NCBI RefSeq assembly: GCF_011308835.1
Contig: NZ_JAAOHY010000002.1
Span: 283,333 to 347,332 of the forward strand
DNA from: Paracoccus xiamenensis
GTDB lineage: Bacteria; Pseudomonadota; Alphaproteobacteria; Rhodobacterales; Rhodobacteraceae
Direction: 5' to 3'
Length of the DNA: 64,000 nt
The position numbers and the translations under genes are program-made. Every line of letters starts with the position of its first letter. Within the stretch, counting starts at the first letter, position 1. This document shows positions 8,011-16,999 of the stretch, one piece after another. A model generated the notes under the pieces. The model was not told the origin of the DNA, made no database searches, and was given only the letters and a program-made list of their open reading frames with translations.

Positions 8011-8695
8011 TCGCTATTATGACCTGACCCGCCTGCGCACGGTCGTGGGCGTGGCGCTGCTGGGCATGGTCGGGGCCGAGCTGGCTTATGGCGTCAGCAA
8101 CTGGCAATTTTTGCAGCTGACCGACGCGGATTCGCTGGGCGACGAATTTGACATGCGTTGGGCCGAGTTTCAGGAATTCGAGGCCTCGGTTCTGGGCTTC
8201 TACAATTTCCTGCTGCCCGCCTGTTATCTGATGGGGGCGATATGGCTGTATCGTGCGGCCCGCAATGCCGCGCTGCTGCTGCCCGACGCGCGGCGCATTT
8301 CGCCCATTGGCGCGTTGCTGTGGCATCTGGTGCCGATTGCCAGCCTGTTCATGCCCTATCGGGCAATGCGCCAGATCCATAACAGCTCGACCCGGCCCCC
8401 GCGCGAATTGAATGCGCCCGCGCCGCCTGTGCTGCGCTGGTGGTGGGGCGTCTGGGTGGTGTCGAGCACGCTGACCATGTTGGCCGGGCTGGTTCTGTTT
8501 ACCGGTTACTATGCCGATGACAGCGCAACGCTGTCGGGCCGGCAGATCACCTCGGCCATGGTGGAGATCGTCAACGCCCCGCTGGCCGTGCTGGCCATCT
8601 GGCTGTGGTGGCAGGTGGTCAACCTTACGACCAATTTGCAGCAGGCCGCGCGGCCCGCTGCCCCGTCGAACTCTGTTAAGGAGGTCATCCAATGA
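8000..8695 (+). CDS. DUF4328 domain membrane protein
   Basis: Integral membrane protein of about 231 residues. Hydrophobic segments lie near the N-terminus (VVGVALLGMVGAELAYG), at FYNFLLPACYLMGAIWLYRAA, in the LWHLVPIASLFMPYRAM segment typical of DUF4328, and in two C-terminal helices (WVVSSTLTMLAGLVLFTGYY and PLAVLAIWLWWQ). Function of the family is unknown. I start it at 8000 (MAADRYY); an in-frame ATG at 7982 is also possible, and neither has a strong ribosome site. It overlaps the secreted-protein gene before it and ends inside the gltB start (ATGA), and it carries gltB's ribosome site in its own 3' end. Confidence 0.82.
   Translation: MAADRYYDLTRLRTVVGVALLGMVGAELAYGVSNWQFLQLTDADSLGDEFDMRWAEFQEFEASVLGFYNFLLPACYLMGAIWLYRAARNAALLLPDARRISPIGALLWHLVPIASLFMPYRAMRQIHNSSTRPPRELNAPAPPVLRWWWGVWVVSSTLTMLAGLVLFTGYYADDSATLSGRQITSAMVEIVNAPLAVLAIWLWWQVVNLTTNLQQAARPAAPSNSVKEVIQ
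8677..8690 (+). promoter_or_regulatory. Very strong ribosome binding site of gltB
   Basis: TAAGGAGGTCATCC sits just in front of the gltB ATG (8692). It matches the complement of the 16S rRNA 3' end (TAAGGAGGTGATCC) in all but one base. It is inside the 3' end of the preceding gene, so gltB translation can be high even though it is last in the operon. Confidence 0.75.
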
Positions 8696-11600
8696 CTGAA
8701 GTCACGCAAAACTGGCAAGCCAACGAAGAAGCCCGCCGCAAGTGGATGGCCGAAAACAGCCTGTATCGCGAAGAGGACGAGCATTCGTCCTGCGGTGTCG
8801 GGTTTGTGGTGTCCATCGACGGCAAGCCCTCGCGGCAGGTGGTGCAGAACGGCATCAACGCGCTGAAGGCGATCTGGCACCGCGGCGCGGTCGATGCCGA
8901 CGGCAAGACCGGCGACGGGGCGGGCATCCATGTCCAGATCCCGGTGCCCTTCTTCTATGACCAGATCCGTCGCACCGGGCATGAACCCGACCACGACAAG
9001 CTGATCGCCGTCGGTCAGGTCTTCCTGCCGCGCACCGATTTTTCGGCGCAAGAACGTTGCCGGACCATCGTGGAATCCGAAGTGATCCGCATGGGGCATT
9101 ACATCTATGGCTGGCGCCATGTGCCGGTGAACATCGCCGTTCTGGGCGAAAAGGCGAACGCCACCCGCCCCGAGATCGAGCAGATCCTGATCCGCAACGA
9201 AAAGGGCCTGTCTCAGGTCGAATTCGAGCGTGAGCTGTACATCATCCGCCGCCGGATCGAACGCGCGGCGTTGGCGGCTGGCGTGCAGGGCTTGTATTTC
9301 TGTTCGCTGTCCTGCCGGTCGATCATCTACAAGGGGATGATGCTGGCCGAACAGGTGGCCGAGTTCTATCCCGACCTGAAGGATGAAAGGTTCGAAAGCG
9401 CTTTCGCGCTGTATCACCAGCGCTATTCGACCAATACCTTCCCGCAGTGGTGGCTGGCCCAGCCCTTCCGCATGCTGGCCCATAATGGCGAGATCAACAC
9501 CCTGAAGGGCAACCTCAACTGGTTGAAAAGCCACGAGATCCGCATGGCGTCGAATGCGTTCGGCGACATGGCGGACGACATCAAGCCGATCGTGCCGGGC
9601 GGATCGTCGGATTCGGCCGCACTTGATGCGGTGTTCGAGGTGATGGTGCGTTCGGGCCGTTCGGCGCCGATGACCAAGACCATGCTGGTTCCTGAAAGCT
9701 GGTCCAAGGCCACGACCGACATGCCGAAGGCATGGGCCGACATGTATGCCTATTGCAACGCCGTGATGGAGCCGTGGGACGGCCCCGCCGCGCTGGCGAT
9801 GACCGATGGCCGCTGGGTCTGCGGCGGTCTGGACCGCAACGGTTTGCGGCCGATGCGCTATGTCGTGACGGGCGACGGGCTGCTGATCGCGGGGTCCGAG
9901 GTCGGCATGGTGCCGGTCGACGAAACCGGCGTTGTCGAAAAGGGCGCGCTGGGGCCGGGGCAGATGATCTGCGTCGATATGGAAGACGGCAAGCTGTACC
10001 ACGATGCCGAGATCAAGAACCGTCTGGCGGGTTCGCAGCCTTTCGGCGAGTGGATCGAGAAGGTGGCAGAGCTGTCCGTGCAGATGCGCGACCTGCCCGA
10101 GGATCTGAACTTCAAGGGCGACGATCTGCGCCGCCGTCAGTTCGCCGCCGGCTATACGCTGGAAGAACTGGAAAACGTGCTCGCCCCCATGGCCGAGGAC
10201 GGCAAGGAAGCGCTGGCATCCATGGGCGACGACACCCCGCCTGCGGTGTTGTCGAACCAGTATCGCCCGCTGTCGCACTTCTTCCGCCAGAACTTCAGCC
10301 AGGTGACGAACCCGCCCATCGACTCGCTTCGCGAAACGCGGGTGATGTCGCTGAAGACGCGCTTTGGCAACCTCAAGAACGTGCTGGACGAAAGCAGCAG
10401 CCAGACTGAAATCCTGCTGCTGGAAACCCCCTTTGTCGCCAACCGCGAATTCGCCGAGATGATGCGGATGTTCGGCGAGGCCGCGACCAAGATCGATTGC
10501 ACCTTCCCCAAAGGTGCCGGGGCCGAGGCGCTGGGCGAGGCGCTGGCGCGCATCCGTAACGAAGCCGAAGATGCCGTGCGTTCGGGCGCGGGCCATCTGG
10601 TGCTGACCGATGAAAACGTCGGCACGGATCGGGTCGGCATGCCGATGATCCTTGTGACCTCGGCTGTGCATAGCTGGCTGACCCGCAAGGGGCTGCGGAC
10701 CTTCTGTTCGCTGAACATCCGTTCGGCCGAGTGTATCGACCCGCATTATTTCGCCGTGCTGATCGGCTGCGGGGCGACCACCGTGAACCCCTATCTGGCG
10801 CAGGACAGCATTGCCGACCGGATCGAGCGGGGCCTGCTGGAAGGCACCCTGATCGAGAACATGCGCCGTTACCGCGACGCCATCGACCAGGGCCTGTTGA
10901 AGATCATGGCGAAGATGGGGATTTCGGTGCTGTCGTCCTATCGCGGGGGCCTGAACTTCGAAGCGGTGGGCCTGTCGCGTGCGCTGGTGAACGAATATTT
11001 CCCCGGCATGCACAGCCGTATTTCCGGCATCGGTCTGCACGGCATTCAGCACAAGCTGGAAGAAGTGCACGGGTTGGGCTTTGACGGCGATGCCAGCCTG
11101 CTGCCGGTCGGTGGCTTCTACAAGCTGCGCCGGTCGGGCGAAAAGCACGCATGGGAAGCCAATACCATGCGGCTGCTGCAACTGGCCTGCGAAAAGGCGT
11201 CTTACGACATCTGGAAGCAGTACTCGAAAACGATGCGGGCCAATCCGCCGATCCATATCCGCGATCTGCTGGACATCAAGCCGCTGGGCAAGCCGGTCCC
11301 GATCGAGGAAGTGGAAAGCATCACCAGCATCCGCAAGCGTTTCGTGACGCCGGGCATGTCGCTGGGCGCGCTGTCGCCCGAGGCGCATATGACGCTGAAC
11401 ATCGCCATGAACCGCATCGGCGCGAAATCCGACAGCGGCGAAGGTGGCGAGGATCCGGCGCACAGCCACCCGCTGCCGAATGGCGATAACCCCTGCGCCA
11501 AGGTCAAGCAGGTGGCCAGCGGCCGGTTCGGGGTGACGGCGGAATATCTGAACGCCTGCGAAGAGCTGGAAATCAAGGTCGCGCAGGGTGCAAAACCCGG

Positions 11601-13236
11601 CGAGGGCGGGCAGCTTCCCGGCATGAAGGTGACGGCGCTGATCGCGCGTCTGCGCCACTCGACGCCGGGGGTCACGCTGATCTCGCCGCCGCCGCACCAC
11701 GATATTTACAGTATCGAAGATCTGGCGCAGCTGATCTATGACCTCAAGCAGATCAACCCGCGCGCGAAGATCACCGTGAAGCTGGTGGCGTCCTCGGGCG
11801 TTGGCACCATCGCGGCGGGTGTGGCCAAGGCCAAGGCGGATATCATCCTGATTTCCGGCCATAACGGCGGAACCGGGGCCAGCCCGGCGACCAGCATCAA
11901 GTTCGCCGGTCTTCCGTGGGAGATGGGCCTGACCGAAGCGCATCAGGTTCTGGCGATGAACAACCTGCGCGAACGCGTCACGCTGCGCACCGATGGCGGG
12001 CTGCGCACCGGGCGCGATATCGTCATGGCGGCGATGATGGGGGCCGAGGAATACGGCATCGGCACCGCCGCGCTGATCGCCATGGGCTGCATCATGGTCC
12101 GTCAGTGCCAGTCGAACACCTGCCCGGTGGGCGTTTGCACGCAGGACGAAAAGCTGCGTTCGATGTTCAACGGCAGCGCCGACAAGGTGGTGAACCTGAT
12201 CACCTTCTATGCGACCGAGGTGCGCGAAGTGCTGGCATCCATCGGCGCGCGCAGCATTGACGAGGTGATCGGGCGGGCCGACCTGCTGACTCAGGTCAGC
12301 CGCGGGGCCGCGCATCTGGACGATCTGGACCTGAACCCGCTGCTGATTACGGTCGATGGGTCCGACAAGATCGTCTACGACCGTTCCAAGCCGCGCAATG
12401 CCGTGCTGGAAACGCTGGACACGGAAATCATCCGCGATGCCGAACGCTTCTTCAGCGCCGGCGAAAAGATGCAGCTGCATTACGCCGTCCGAAACACGCT
12501 GCGCACCATCGGCACGCGTACGTCCAGCATGATCGTGCAGACCTTCGGGATGCGCAACAAGCTGCAACCCGACCACCTGACCGTTCGTCTGACCGGCAGC
12601 GCCGGGCAGTCGCTGGGGGCGTTTGCCGCGCCGGGCCTGAAGATCGAGGTTTCGGGCGATGCGAATGACTATGTCGGCAAGGGCCTGTCAGGCGGCACGA
12701 TTGTCGTGCGCCCGCCCATGGCCTCGCCCCTTGTGGCGGCGGATAACGTCATCATCGGCAACACGGTGCTGTATGGCGCGACCGACGGTTACCTGTTCGC
12801 AGCTGGCCGCGCGGGCGAACGCTTTGCGGTGCGTAACAGCGGCGCCAAGGTGGTGATCGAGGGTTGCGGCACCAATGGTTGTGAATACATGACCGGCGGT
12901 GTGGCGGTGATCCTTGGCCGGATCGGCGCGAACTTTGGCGCGGGCATGACGGGCGGGATGGCGTATCTTTATGACCCGGAAGGGGTCGCGGGCAAATACA
13001 TCAACGCCGAAACGCTGGTCACCGCGCCCGTCACCGTCGCCCATTGGGAGCAGGAGCTGAAAGCCCTGATCGAACGCCATGCCGAGGAAACCAGCTCGGC
13101 CCGTGCGCGCGATATTCTGGCGAATTGGGAGACCGAGAAAGACCATTTCCTGCAGATCTGCCCGAAGGAAATGTTGTCGCGCCTGAAATACCCGATTGCC
13201 GAAACCGGCGATCTGGCCGCGATCCCTGCGGAATAG
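8692..13236 (+). CDS. gltB: Glutamate synthase (NADPH) large subunit
   Basis: Alpha subunit of 1514 residues, the normal length. It has a class II glutamine amidotransferase domain whose catalytic cysteine is Cys34 (HSSCGVGF), so a 33-residue propeptide is removed. A central domain and an FMN-binding synthase domain follow (ISGHNGGTGASP segment). The 3Fe-4S cysteine cluster is CIMVRQCQSNTCPVGVC, and a C-terminal beta-helix GXGXG domain closes the protein (GCGTNGCEYMTGGVAVILG). With GltD it converts 2-oxoglutarate plus glutamine to two glutamates. It starts over the stop of the DUF4328 gene and is followed by a terminator. Confidence 0.98.
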   Translation: MTEVTQNWQANEEARRKWMAENSLYREEDEHSSCGVGFVVSIDGKPSRQVVQNGINALKAIWHRGAVDADGKTGDGAGIHVQIPVPFFYDQIRRTGHEPDHDKLIAVGQVFLPRTDFSAQERCRTIVESEVIRMGHYIYGWRHVPVNIAVLGEKANATRPEIEQILIRNEKGLSQVEFERELYIIRRRIERAALAAGVQGLYFCSLSCRSIIYKGMMLAEQVAEFYPDLKDERFESAFALYHQRYSTNTFPQWWLAQPFRMLAHNGEINTLKGNLNWLKSHEIRMASNAFGDMADDIKPIVPGGSSDSAALDAVFEVMVRSGRSAPMTKTMLVPESWSKATTDMPKAWADMYAYCNAVMEPWDGPAALAMTDGRWVCGGLDRNGLRPMRYVVTGDGLLIAGSEVGMVPVDETGVVEKGALGPGQMICVDMEDGKLYHDAEIKNRLAGSQPFGEWIEKVAELSVQMRDLPEDLNFKGDDLRRRQFAAGYTLEELENVLAPMAEDGKEALASMGDDTPPAVLSNQYRPLSHFFRQNFSQVTNPPIDSLRETRVMSLKTRFGNLKNVLDESSSQTEILLLETPFVANREFAEMMRMFGEAATKIDCTFPKGAGAEALGEALARIRNEAEDAVRSGAGHLVLTDENVGTDRVGMPMILVTSAVHSWLTRKGLRTFCSLNIRSAECIDPHYFAVLIGCGATTVNPYLAQDSIADRIERGLLEGTLIENMRRYRDAIDQGLLKIMAKMGISVLSSYRGGLNFEAVGLSRALVNEYFPGMHSRISGIGLHGIQHKLEEVHGLGFDGDASLLPVGGFYKLRRSGEKHAWEANTMRLLQLACEKASYDIWKQYSKTMRANPPIHIRDLLDIKPLGKPVPIEEVESITSIRKRFVTPGMSLGALSPEAHMTLNIAMNRIGAKSDSGEGGEDPAHSHPLPNGDNPCAKVKQVASGRFGVTAEYLNACEELEIKVAQGAKPGEGGQLPGMKVTALIARLRHSTPGVTLISPPPHHDIYSIEDLAQLIYDLKQINPRAKITVKLVASSGVGTIAAGVAKAKADIILISGHNGGTGASPATSIKFAGLPWEMGLTEAHQVLAMNNLRERVTLRTDGGLRTGRDIVMAAMMGAEEYGIGTAALIAMGCIMVRQCQSNTCPVGVCTQDEKLRSMFNGSADKVVNLITFYATEVREVLASIGARSIDEVIGRADLLTQVSRGAAHLDDLDLNPLLITVDGSDKIVYDRSKPRNAVLETLDTEIIRDAERFFSAGEKMQLHYAVRNTLRTIGTRTSSMIVQTFGMRNKLQPDHLTVRLTGSAGQSLGAFAAPGLKIEVSGDANDYVGKGLSGGTIVVRPPMASPLVAADNVIIGNTVLYGATDGYLFAAGRAGERFAVRNSGAKVVIEGCGTNGCEYMTGGVAVILGRIGANFGAGMTGGMAYLYDPEGVAGKYINAETLVTAPVTVAHWEQELKALIERHAEETSSARARDILANWETEKDHFLQICPKEMLSRLKYPIAETGDLAAIPAE

Positions 13237-13257
13237 GCCTGACCGAACAAGAAGATG

Positions 13258-13281
13258 GCGGGGCCTCTGGCCCCGCTTTTT
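13258..13281 (+). terminator. Rho-independent terminator after gltB
   Basis: Perfect 8-bp stem GCGGGGCC/GGCCCCGC with a TCT loop followed by T5 (13277-13281), 22 bases after the gltB stop. Confidence 0.9.
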
Positions 13282-13358
13282 CATGCGGTGAACGAAATAT
13301 GATTGACCTGATCCCCGGCGCTGAATAGCGTAAGCCATTCAGATAAAAGGAGATAATC

Positions 13359-13760
13359 TTGCGTCATTCTTTTCGTACCGGGCATATTGCTCTGCCCGCT
13401 TTGCTGGTCACGGCTGGTCTTGCGCTGGGTGCTTGCGGGGCAAGCAGCAGCAATCCGAATTTCTTCACGGTGGATTTTGACGGCGGCAAGATGACCGGGC
13501 GCTATAACCCGGCGGGCTTCAGCGCCGACGAGGTGCGCGGGCTGCTGGACGACAATTGCACGGGCGGCAAGCTGGCCAGCTATGGCGAACAGCCGGCGGA
13601 TACCATGATTGCCTTTACGGCCACCTGCCAGGGCGGGCAGCGCGTGGGCAAAGGCAATGCCGAGATCGAGAAAGACGGCACCGGTGGCGCGGTGATCGAA
13701 ACGACCGCCCGTGATGGCAACGGCAATCTGGCGTACGAGCAGTCGCGCGTGACGCTGTAG
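13359..13760 (+). CDS. Small lipoprotein of unknown function
   Basis: Protein of 133 residues starting at TTG 13359, chosen because AAAAGGAG (13345-13352) lies at proper distance. A lipoprotein signal peptide ends in the lipobox LGAC (Cys about residue 26), followed by a Gly/Ser-rich tether. The mature domain contains two further cysteines (DDNCTGG and TATCQGG) that could form a disulfide in the periplasm. I do not recognise the family. It stands alone between two terminators, so it is probably its own transcription unit. Confidence 0.82.
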   Translation: MRHSFRTGHIALPALLVTAGLALGACGASSSNPNFFTVDFDGGKMTGRYNPAGFSADEVRGLLDDNCTGGKLASYGEQPADTMIAFTATCQGGQRVGKGNAEIEKDGTGGAVIETTARDGNGNLAYEQSRVTL

Positions 13761-13795
13761 GCGGGCGCAAAGACCCAGCATCGCAAGGGGATGGG

Positions 13796-13820
13796 CGGGG
13801 ACCGACTGGTCCCCGTTTTT
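13796..13820 (+). terminator. Rho-independent terminator
   Basis: 8-bp stem CGGGGACC/GGTCCCCG with a GACT loop and T5, 36 bases downstream of the lipoprotein gene. Confidence 0.9.
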
Positions 13821-13924
13821 CTTTGCGCGCATGATGGCGGCGGCCATGGCGTTCACGCCATTATGACTGTCGGTTGCCGGCGCGGGGCGCTAGAAGATCG
13901 GCGCGCAGACATGAGGAGCTATTG

Positions 13925-14263
13925 ATGCGTTTCCTGATCCCTGCCCTTCTTTGCGGCCTGCCCGCCGCCGCCTTTGCGCAGGGCGATATGCAGGTGGTGA
14001 GCTATGCCTGCGCCAATGACGCCAGTTTTCAGGTGGCTTTCATCAATACGGGCGAGGACAGCTTTGCGGTGATGCAGAATGGCGAATATCTGGTCCCGAT
14101 GAAGATCGCGCAATCCGGGTCCGGCGCGCGCTATCTGTCCGAGGATGGCGGGTTGGAGCTGTGGACCAAGGGGCAGATGGCCACCGTCAGCACCTTTGGC
14201 GAGACCGAGGCCGTGCTGTTTGACGATTGCACCGAGATGGACGCGGGTCAGCAGCCCGGCTAG
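13925..14263 (+). CDS. MliC-like periplasmic lysozyme inhibitor
   Basis: Exported protein of 112 residues. The signal peptide is MRFLIPALLCGLPAAAFAQ with an AFA-Q cleavage site and no lipobox cysteine, so it should be periplasmic. The mature part follows the MliC/PliC pattern: YACANDASFQVAF, then SGSGARYLSEDGGLELWTKG, where Ser and the following Lys/Gly region form the lysozyme-binding loop in the family. Two cysteines (SYAC, FDDC) can form the family's disulfide. Known members block c-type lysozyme. The start at 13925 follows GAGGAGC. Its TAG stop shares the bases CTAG with the opposite-strand stop of rlmH. Confidence 0.75.
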   Translation: MRFLIPALLCGLPAAAFAQGDMQVVSYACANDASFQVAFINTGEDSFAVMQNGEYLVPMKIAQSGSGARYLSEDGGLELWTKGQMATVSTFGETEAVLFDDCTEMDAGQQPG

Positions 14264-14727
14264 GCCCGGTGATAGGGCGCGCCTGACAGGATTGAAGCGG
14301 CGCGATACAGCTGTTCGGCCAGCATCACCCGCACCAGCATATGCGGCCAGACCATGCGGCCAAGGCTGATCTGCCAGTCGGCGCGGCTGCGCAGGGACGG
14401 GTCCAGCCCGTCCGCGCCGCCGATGACAAAGCAGATATCGCGGCCCTGATCGCGCAGATCGCCGATGCGGGAGGCGAATTCGGGCGAGGTCGGCTGCTCG
14501 CCGCGTTCATCCATCATCACCACAAAGGCGCCCGCGGGGATGGCGCGGTCGATCAGCGGCGTTTCCCCCGCCATGCCGGTGCCGCGCTTGTCCTCAACTT
14601 CGACCAGCTGAACGGGCGGCAGGCCAAGGCTGCGGCCGGTCTTGGCGAAGCGGTCAAGGTAGTCGTCGACAAGCGCCAGCTCGGGCGATTTCCGCAGTCG
14701 GCCGACGGTGAGAAGGGTGATTTTCAT
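14260..14727 (-). CDS. rlmH: 23S rRNA (pseudouridine1915-N3)-methyltransferase RlmH
   Basis: SPOUT-family methyltransferase of 155 residues that methylates pseudouridine 1915 in helix 69 of 23S rRNA within assembled ribosomes. The knotted SAM site is visible in FVIGGADGLDPSLRSRADWQ and SLGRMVWPHMLVRVMLAEQ, and the family C-terminus PYHR is intact. It is the last gene of a coupled minus-strand set with a small lipoprotein and rsfS, each overlapping by four bases; rsfS-rlmH linkage is common across bacteria. Confidence 0.97.
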   Translation of the reverse strand: MKITLLTVGRLRKSPELALVDDYLDRFAKTGRSLGLPPVQLVEVEDKRGTGMAGETPLIDRAIPAGAFVVMMDERGEQPTSPEFASRIGDLRDQGRDICFVIGGADGLDPSLRSRADWQISLGRMVWPHMLVRVMLAEQLYRAASILSGAPYHRA

Positions 14728-15065
14728 TGAGGCAGGGGGGTGACGGGAACCTCGGGGCAGGCGGCGTTCTTTCGCCAGAAATAGACGGCCTTTGCCCGTT
14801 CCTGTGCCGCCACCGTTTCAGGGCGGCCCACACCCTCGGCGTTCAGGATCCCGATCCTCAGCTGGTCGAGCGTTCCATGCCGTTCCAGCAATTGAAAGAA
14901 GGTCGCGTAATCCGCCGGGTCCTTCGGCAACAGCGGAATGGGCACGCCTGGGCCGGTTTCCGCAGTCGGCGGACGCGGAATCGGGCATTCGAAGTGCGGC
15001 TGATCCTCAGGCGCACAGGCCACGAGCCACAGGCTCGCGGCAACTGCAAATGAGGCGGTTCTCAA
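14724..15065 (-). CDS. Small lipoprotein between rsfS and rlmH
   Basis: Predicted lipoprotein of 113 residues. The signal MRTASFAVAASLWLVAC ends in the lipobox LVAC (Cys17). The mature chain is Pro-rich with two more cysteines (FECPIPRPP and NAACPEVPV). The start is TTG inside TTGA, overlapping the rsfS stop, and there is no ATG alternative in frame. It is therefore translated by coupling to rsfS. No known domain. Confidence 0.78.
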   Translation of the reverse strand: MRTASFAVAASLWLVACAPEDQPHFECPIPRPPTAETGPGVPIPLLPKDPADYATFFQLLERHGTLDQLRIGILNAEGVGRPETVAAQERAKAVYFWRKNAACPEVPVTPLPQ

Positions 15066-15442
15066 TGCGCGGCTTCGTTACGCAGCGCCTTCAGCTGGTC
15101 CGTGGGCATCCACATCTTTTCCAGCTGATAGAACTCGCGCACTTCCGGGCGGAAGACATGGACGACGACATCGTCCGTGTCGATCAGCACCCAGTCGCCG
15201 GTGTCCTTGCCCTCGATCCGGGCAGTCCGGCCGGTGGCGTCTTTCAGGCGCTGCGCCAGTTTTTCGGCGATGGTGGCGACCTGCCGGGCATTGCGGCCCG
15301 AGGCGATGACCATGTGATCGGCCATGGCCGAACGGCCGCGAAGGTCGATCGTCACGACATCTTCGGCCTTGTCATCATCCAGAGAGGTCAGGATACGCTG
15401 CAGGATCTCGTCGCTGCTCAGATCGCGCGGCGCGGCGGTCAC
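15062..15442 (-). CDS. rsfS: Ribosomal silencing factor RsfS
   Basis: RsfS/YbeB/Iojap family protein that binds ribosomal protein uL14 and blocks subunit joining during starvation. The core is typical: DDDKAEDVVTIDLRGRS, MVIASGRNARQV, then GDWVLIDTDDVVVHVFRPEVREFYQLEKMW split over the conserved C-terminal half. Length is 126 residues from the GTG at 15442. That GTG has no ribosome site. A CTG twelve codons upstream (15476-15478) lies 7 bases after a good GGAGGA, so the real start may be there. Confidence 0.94.
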   Translation of the reverse strand: MTAAPRDLSSDEILQRILTSLDDDKAEDVVTIDLRGRSAMADHMVIASGRNARQVATIAEKLAQRLKDATGRTARIEGKDTGDWVLIDTDDVVVHVFRPEVREFYQLEKMWMPTDQLKALRNEAAH

Positions 15443-15555
15443 ATTCGGCTGGTCAGCCGATTGGACGTCTTGGGACAGGGGTTCATCCTCCGGTCATCGC
15501 GCCTGATCGCCCCGGCGCCGGGATACCCCCAATGTAGCATCGGGGAAGTGCATTC

Positions 15556-16953
15556 TCAATCGCCGGCGATGAATTTCGGTACGTCGGCACTGTCGGCATC
15601 GGCCAGAATCCGCACCTCGCGCTGCGGATAGGGGACGGAAACCCCGGCTTCCTTGAAGGCATCCCACAGCGCCAGATAGACTTGGCCGCGCACATTGGTC
15701 AGCCCGCCCTGCGCGTCCGAGATCCAGAATCGCAGCACGTAATCGACCGAACTGTCGCCGAATCCGGTGATCCAGCAGACCGGAGTACGCTGCGCCAGCA
15801 CCCGCTTGACGGACATCGCGGCATTGATCGCCACCTTCGAAACCATATGCGGATCGTCCCGGTAAGAGGTGCCGAAATGCACGTCGAGCCGCACGAAATC
15901 ATTGGTATGGGACCAGTTCACCACCTGATTGGTAACCAGATCCTCGTTCGGGATCAGATATTCCTTGCCGTCGCGGGTGACGACGCTGACATAGCGCGCG
16001 CCCAATGCGTCGATCCAGCCGAAGGTATCGCCCAGGCTGATGACATCGCCGGGCTTGACCGATTTATCCAGCAGGATGATGACGCCCGACACCAGGTTCG
16101 AGACCACCTTTTGCAGGCCAAAGCCGATGCCGACGCCGACCGCGCCGGAAAAGACGGCAAGCCCCGTCAGGTCCAGCCCGATGGCGCGCAGCCCGATCAT
16201 GATGGCCAGCGTGAACAGGGTGATTTGCAGCAGCTTCGCCACCAGCACCCGCATCGTCGGCGACAGATCGGCGCTTTCGGCCAGCTTGCGCGTCACCGCC
16301 GCGGTGATCAGCCGCGCCCCCGCGATCAGCGCCGTAATCACCGCCAGCGCCTGAATGACCGTCAGCATCGACAGCCGGACCCCGCCGACGCTTAGCGCGA
16401 TGCTGTCCAGCAGGCGCGCGGCATTGTCCGACATGTCCAGCAGATACAGCACCGCCCAGATCCAGGCCGCCCATTTGGCGATCCGCCGCGCCAGCGCATT
16501 GGCGATCAGCCGCGACAGGAAGGCGATGGCCAGCACCGCCGTGGCGATGGCGGCGGCCTCGGCGATGACCTGGCTGCGCGAGGGCCAGGTGATCTGGCGC
16601 ATGATCAGCACCGCGCCCCAGGCCATGGCGGTGAACATGATCAGCCGCAGCCGCCGGTCGATCATCAGCCCCAGCCGCAGCCGCCACTTGGGCCATCCTT
16701 CGCGATGGCGCAGCCAGACCCGCAGCCTGGGCGACAACGCACGCGCCAGCAGATGCGCCACCAGCAGCAGCAGCAGGATGGCGCCCACCTGATTCAGTCG
16801 CGAGGGCAGCAGCATGGTGCGCAGGAAAAGTTCCACCTGCTGCCAGAACCCGTCGGCGGCGTTGATGATCTGTTCAGAAGTTGCGTCTTGCTCCATGCTG
16901 CTGATTAGACAGGCGGCATCCTCGTCCCGCAAGGCTTTCGCGGGCCGCGACAT
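15556..16953 (-). CDS. MscS-family mechanosensitive ion channel
   Basis: Inner-membrane channel of about 465 residues with N-terminal transmembrane helices, the pore helix/MscS core (FSGAVGVGIGFGLQKVVSNL), then the beta domain GDVISLGDTFGWIDAL and the C-terminal cage (RDGKEYLIPNEDLVTNQVVN). Family members open under membrane tension and release solutes during hypo-osmotic shock. It is longer than E. coli MscS (286 residues) because of extra N-terminal helices. I chose the ATG at 16951-16953, since AAGGGG lies seven bases upstream; an earlier ATG at 16980 has no such site. It is transcribed away from the gcv operon. Confidence 0.93.
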   Translation of the reverse strand: MSRPAKALRDEDAACLISSMEQDATSEQIINAADGFWQQVELFLRTMLLPSRLNQVGAILLLLLVAHLLARALSPRLRVWLRHREGWPKWRLRLGLMIDRRLRLIMFTAMAWGAVLIMRQITWPSRSQVIAEAAAIATAVLAIAFLSRLIANALARRIAKWAAWIWAVLYLLDMSDNAARLLDSIALSVGGVRLSMLTVIQALAVITALIAGARLITAAVTRKLAESADLSPTMRVLVAKLLQITLFTLAIMIGLRAIGLDLTGLAVFSGAVGVGIGFGLQKVVSNLVSGVIILLDKSVKPGDVISLGDTFGWIDALGARYVSVVTRDGKEYLIPNEDLVTNQVVNWSHTNDFVRLDVHFGTSYRDDPHMVSKVAINAAMSVKRVLAQRTPVCWITGFGDSSVDYVLRFWISDAQGGLTNVRGQVYLALWDAFKEAGVSVPYPQREVRILADADSADVPKFIAGD

Positions 16954-16999
16954 GCAATTTCCCCTTGCCAGAAAAACCATGCGCCGCTAGGCGTGGCGG

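Noticed and set aside
8509..12576. Very long open frame (about 1355 codons) antisense to gltB
   Set aside because: Its His/Arg/Gln-rich product is the mirror of GC-rich codons of gltB; gltB has every family motif and a strong ribosome site.
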